Positions 6,278-7,482 of a stretch of 7,482 bases of DNA are shown here, one piece after another. The DNA lies in assembly GCA_947178085.1 (NCBI GenBank), contig CAMWWS010000124.1, forward strand, positions 1 through 7,482, written 5' to 3'. Below the pieces are notes generated by a model that was not told where the DNA came from, did not search any database, and worked only from the letters and a program-made list of their open reading frames with translations. How positions within the stretch are numbered: position 1 is the stretch's first letter; each line of letters begins with the position of its first letter. The stretch is from an uncultured Lachnospiraceae bacterium (GTDB lineage: Bacteria > Bacillota_A > Clostridia > Lachnospirales > Lachnospiraceae). Both the position numbers and the translations under genes were made by a program.

Positions 6278-6307
6278 AGTATAACCGAAAAATGGAGGAA
6301 TAATCTA
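6278..6307 (-). promoter_or_regulatory. Promoter of the small minus-strand gene
   Basis: On the minus strand TATACT (6283-6278, five of six matches) is preceded by an 18-base spacer and TAGATT (6307-6302, three of six matches). Transcription would begin near 6271, about 20 bases before the ATG. Its -35 lies one base from that of the fic promoter on the other strand. The same TATACTAAT string recurs at 6043-6035 in front of the DUF6512-like gene. Confidence 0.5.
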
Positions 6308-6308
6308 T

Positions 6309-6338
6309 TTGGATTAGAAGAGAAGTGTATGATATAAT
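6309..6338 (+). promoter_or_regulatory. Promoter of the fic gene, extended -10
   Basis: TGATATAAT (6330-6338) is a perfect extended -10 box. TTGGAT (6309-6314) 18 bases before the hexamer serves as a moderate -35. The start would be near 6345, leaving a leader of about 23 bases that contains the AAGAGGAG ribosome site (6353-6360). Confidence 0.72.
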
Positions 6339-6367
6339 AAGCGTAGTGATTTAAGAGGAGAGATAGT

Positions 6368-7108
6368 ATGGGTAATGAAGCAAAAAATGATTTTATAAAT
6401 TTTATTTTAGAACGATTCAAAATTGAAAGAGAAAAATTTGACAGATCAGGCGTGTATGCATACACGCAGCGTCTGCTTGCTTATAATTCGAATAAGATAG
6501 AGGGGAGCACGCTTACAGAGGAACAAACCGCCTCTCTTTTTGACAATGGTACTTTACCTAAATCAGATGACTATTATAGAGCAAAAGATGTTGAAGAAAT
6601 GAATGGACATTTTCTGATGTTTAATAAAATGCTGGATACCTTGGACGAGCCGCTGTCAACAGAATTGATAAAACAGTTTCATTATGAGTTAAAGTCGGGT
6701 GTATTTGAAGATCGTGCTAATGGATATGCTATTGGTGATTATAAACAGCGTCCTAACATGATCGGTATATATCAGACAGTAAGACCGGAAAATGTTGCTA
6801 ATGAAATGTATTTATTAATGGATTGGTATGGCAAACAAGCGGTAAATATTTCTGTATTAGCCGAGTTTCATGCAAAATACGAGAGTATTCACCCGTTCCA
6901 AGACGGCAATGGCAGGACAGGCAGGTTGATTCTTTTTAGAGAATGTTTGAAGAATGGAATCGTGCCGGTTGTGATTGAAAATGCTAATAGAAATGAGTAT
7001 TTGGATGCATTGAAAGAATTTAGGGAAGCAGAAAAATTGGATAAATTGATTGAACTTTTCGAGAAGGAACAACAGTTTTATTTTGAGAAGTGTAAGTATT
7101 TTATATAA
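6368..7108 (+). CDS. fic: Fic-family protein (class II, self-inhibited AMP-transferase type)
   Basis: A 246-residue soluble enzyme that should move AMP, or another nucleotide part, onto a hydroxyl of a target protein. The catalytic motif HPFQDGNGRTGR (175-186) is intact, with H175 as base, D179 for the metal and the GNGR phosphate-binding turn. The flap region KQRPNMIG (126-133), which lines up the target, precedes it. The inhibitory helix SNKIEG (41-46) matches (S/T)xxxE(G/N) and lies before the Fic core, which makes it class II: E45 should block the catalytic arginine, so no separate antitoxin is required. The target is unknown; relatives include housekeeping modifiers and toxin-like enzymes. 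AAGAGGAG (6353-6360) sets the ATG. It has its own strong promoter, stands alone on its strand, and by eye is more AT-rich than the operon to the left, which fits an accessory gene. Confidence 0.93.
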   Translation: MGNEAKNDFINFILERFKIEREKFDRSGVYAYTQRLLAYNSNKIEGSTLTEEQTASLFDNGTLPKSDDYYRAKDVEEMNGHFLMFNKMLDTLDEPLSTELIKQFHYELKSGVFEDRANGYAIGDYKQRPNMIGIYQTVRPENVANEMYLLMDWYGKQAVNISVLAEFHAKYESIHPFQDGNGRTGRLILFRECLKNGIVPVVIENANRNEYLDALKEFREAEKLDKLIELFEKEQQFYFEKCKYFI

Positions 7109-7366
7109 GATTGCGACGAATGTTCAGATTTATTGATGTATATAAGAGGATAGTTGTATGGAAAAATCATGTGTATATGAATATGAACAATGAGGATTTT
7201 TCAGAGGAACATGAGGAACTTGTAAGAGTGTGAGTTTCATAATTAATCTTCTTTTTTTGATACTTTTTATATAAAGTTACAATACCCACAAAAATATTCA
7301 CACTTTTTTGTTCTGAAACGGTTTAAAACGGACTGAAGTGATCTGAAAAGAAATGACTAATAAAAT
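7109..7366. other. AT-rich stretch between fic and the tRNA terminator
   Basis: No secure gene is visible. A 37-codon frame (7120-7233) ending in an acidic tail lacks a good ribosome site. An overlapping 11-codon frame (7158-7193, MEKSCVYEYEQ) does have AGAGGA in front of it but stops at once. Together they look like a decayed gene. From 7234 the DNA is T- and A-rich with three CTGAA words (7313, 7333, 7343). No terminator specific to fic is seen before 7367. Confidence 0.5.
7120..7233 (+). pseudogene. Short frame, possible gene remnant
   Basis: The frame opens with MFRFIDVYKRIVVWKN and closes with an acidic stretch before TGA; 37 residues in all. No ribosome site stands in front of ATG 7120. 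Inside it, a different frame has a fair site and ATG at 7158 but ends after 11 codons. Competing frames with mismatched signals suggest a broken gene rather than an active small protein. I recognise no family. Confidence 0.22.
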
Positions 7367-7411
7367 AAAAAACGCTACATCTACCGAATCTTCGGTATTT
7401 CCAGCGTTTTT
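7367..7411 (-). terminator. Bidirectional terminator downstream of tRNA-Glu
   Basis: Read on either strand, an outer A/T-flanked stem AAAAACGCT/AGCGTTTTT (7368-7376 with 7403-7411) encloses a second hairpin TACCGAA/TTCGGTA (7382-7388 with 7391-7397). On the minus strand T residues continue well beyond the stem, so it ends the tRNA transcript; on the plus strand T5 also follows the stem, so it can end fic transcripts. Confidence 0.8.
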
Positions 7412-7438
7412 CAGGGTTGGGCTGTTATAAACAGTCAA

Positions 7439-7482
7439 CAGCTCGTAGGGGAATCGAACCCCTGTTTCCGCCGTGAGAGGGC
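7439..7482 (-). tRNA. tRNA-Glu (anticodon CTC), 3' part only
   Basis: The minus strand reads from inside the anticodon stem to the discriminator base. It has a 7-nt anticodon loop CTCTCAC (7479-7473) with anticodon CTC for GAG codons, the stem strand GGCGG, a 4-nt variable loop AAAC, T-stem AGGGG/CCCCT around TTCGATT, acceptor strand ACGAGCT (7446-7440) and discriminator G (7439). The arm from GGCGG to CCCCT closely matches known bacterial tRNA-Glu. CCA is not encoded, as is common in Firmicutes. The 5' half lies beyond the window edge; its acceptor strand should be AGCTCGT. Confidence 0.88.

Noticed and set aside
5993..6337. 114-residue plus-strand frame
   Set aside because: It is antisense to the better supported small minus gene, reads through two promoters and a terminator, and has no ribosome site.
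7439..7482. tRNA-Glu as the attachment site of an integrated element
   Set aside because: No integrase and no convincing second copy of the tRNA 3' end were found; the only partial match (TAGGGGAATC near 5746) is ten bases inside a gene and likely chance.
1..7482. CRISPR arrays, insertion sequences or origins
   Set aside because: I saw no regularly spaced repeats, transposase genes, terminal inverted repeats or DnaA-box clusters.

Overview
The window looks like a chromosomal piece of a low-GC Gram-positive anaerobe, most likely a Lachnospiraceae/Clostridia member. The reasons are AT-rich intergenic DNA, purine-rich Shine-Dalgarno sites, GTG and TTG starts, a large VanS-like clostridial sensor kinase, a DUF6512-type membrane protein, and a tRNA without an encoded CCA. 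This is inferred from sequence style and protein families; no search was run.

Layout. Bases 1-40 probably hold the last codons of a gene, followed by an intrinsic terminator (58-105). Bases 106-489 carry no convincing gene but do hold a compact three-hairpin RNA element (204-305) whose last hairpin is a textbook terminator. Next come four colinear plus-strand genes: a DedA/VTT membrane protein (490-999), a GT4 glycosyltransferase of the diacylglycerol-glucosyltransferase type (1013-2251), an OmpR-type response regulator (2329-3036, TTG start) and an 830-residue sensor histidine kinase (3008-5500, overlapping the regulator). A DUF6512-like membrane protein (5475-6017, minus) converges on the kinase and overlaps its 3' end. 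A 56-codon minus-strand gene (6080-6250) with a perfect AGGAGG site lies upstream of it. It is divergent from a class II Fic AMP-transferase-type gene (6368-7108, plus). The window ends with a bidirectional terminator (7367-7411) and the 3' part of a minus-strand tRNA-Glu(CTC) (7439 to beyond the edge).

How it fits together. DedA proteins recycle the undecaprenyl-phosphate carrier across the membrane, and this GT4 subfamily glucosylates diacylglycerol or a similar lipid. With a two-component system in the same direction, the first four genes read as an envelope-lipid module sensing and adjusting its own membrane. This is inference from families and synteny. The right half is accessory in character: a self-inhibited Fic enzyme, an unrecognised small basic protein sharing its divergent promoter region, and an AT-rich degenerate stretch before a tRNA.

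Most worth following up: the leader RNA with mutually exclusive hairpins, the unrecognised small gene back-to-back with fic, the kinase with a degenerate G1 box and extra membrane helices, and the terminator-less tail-to-tail overlap between the kinase and the DUF6512 gene.
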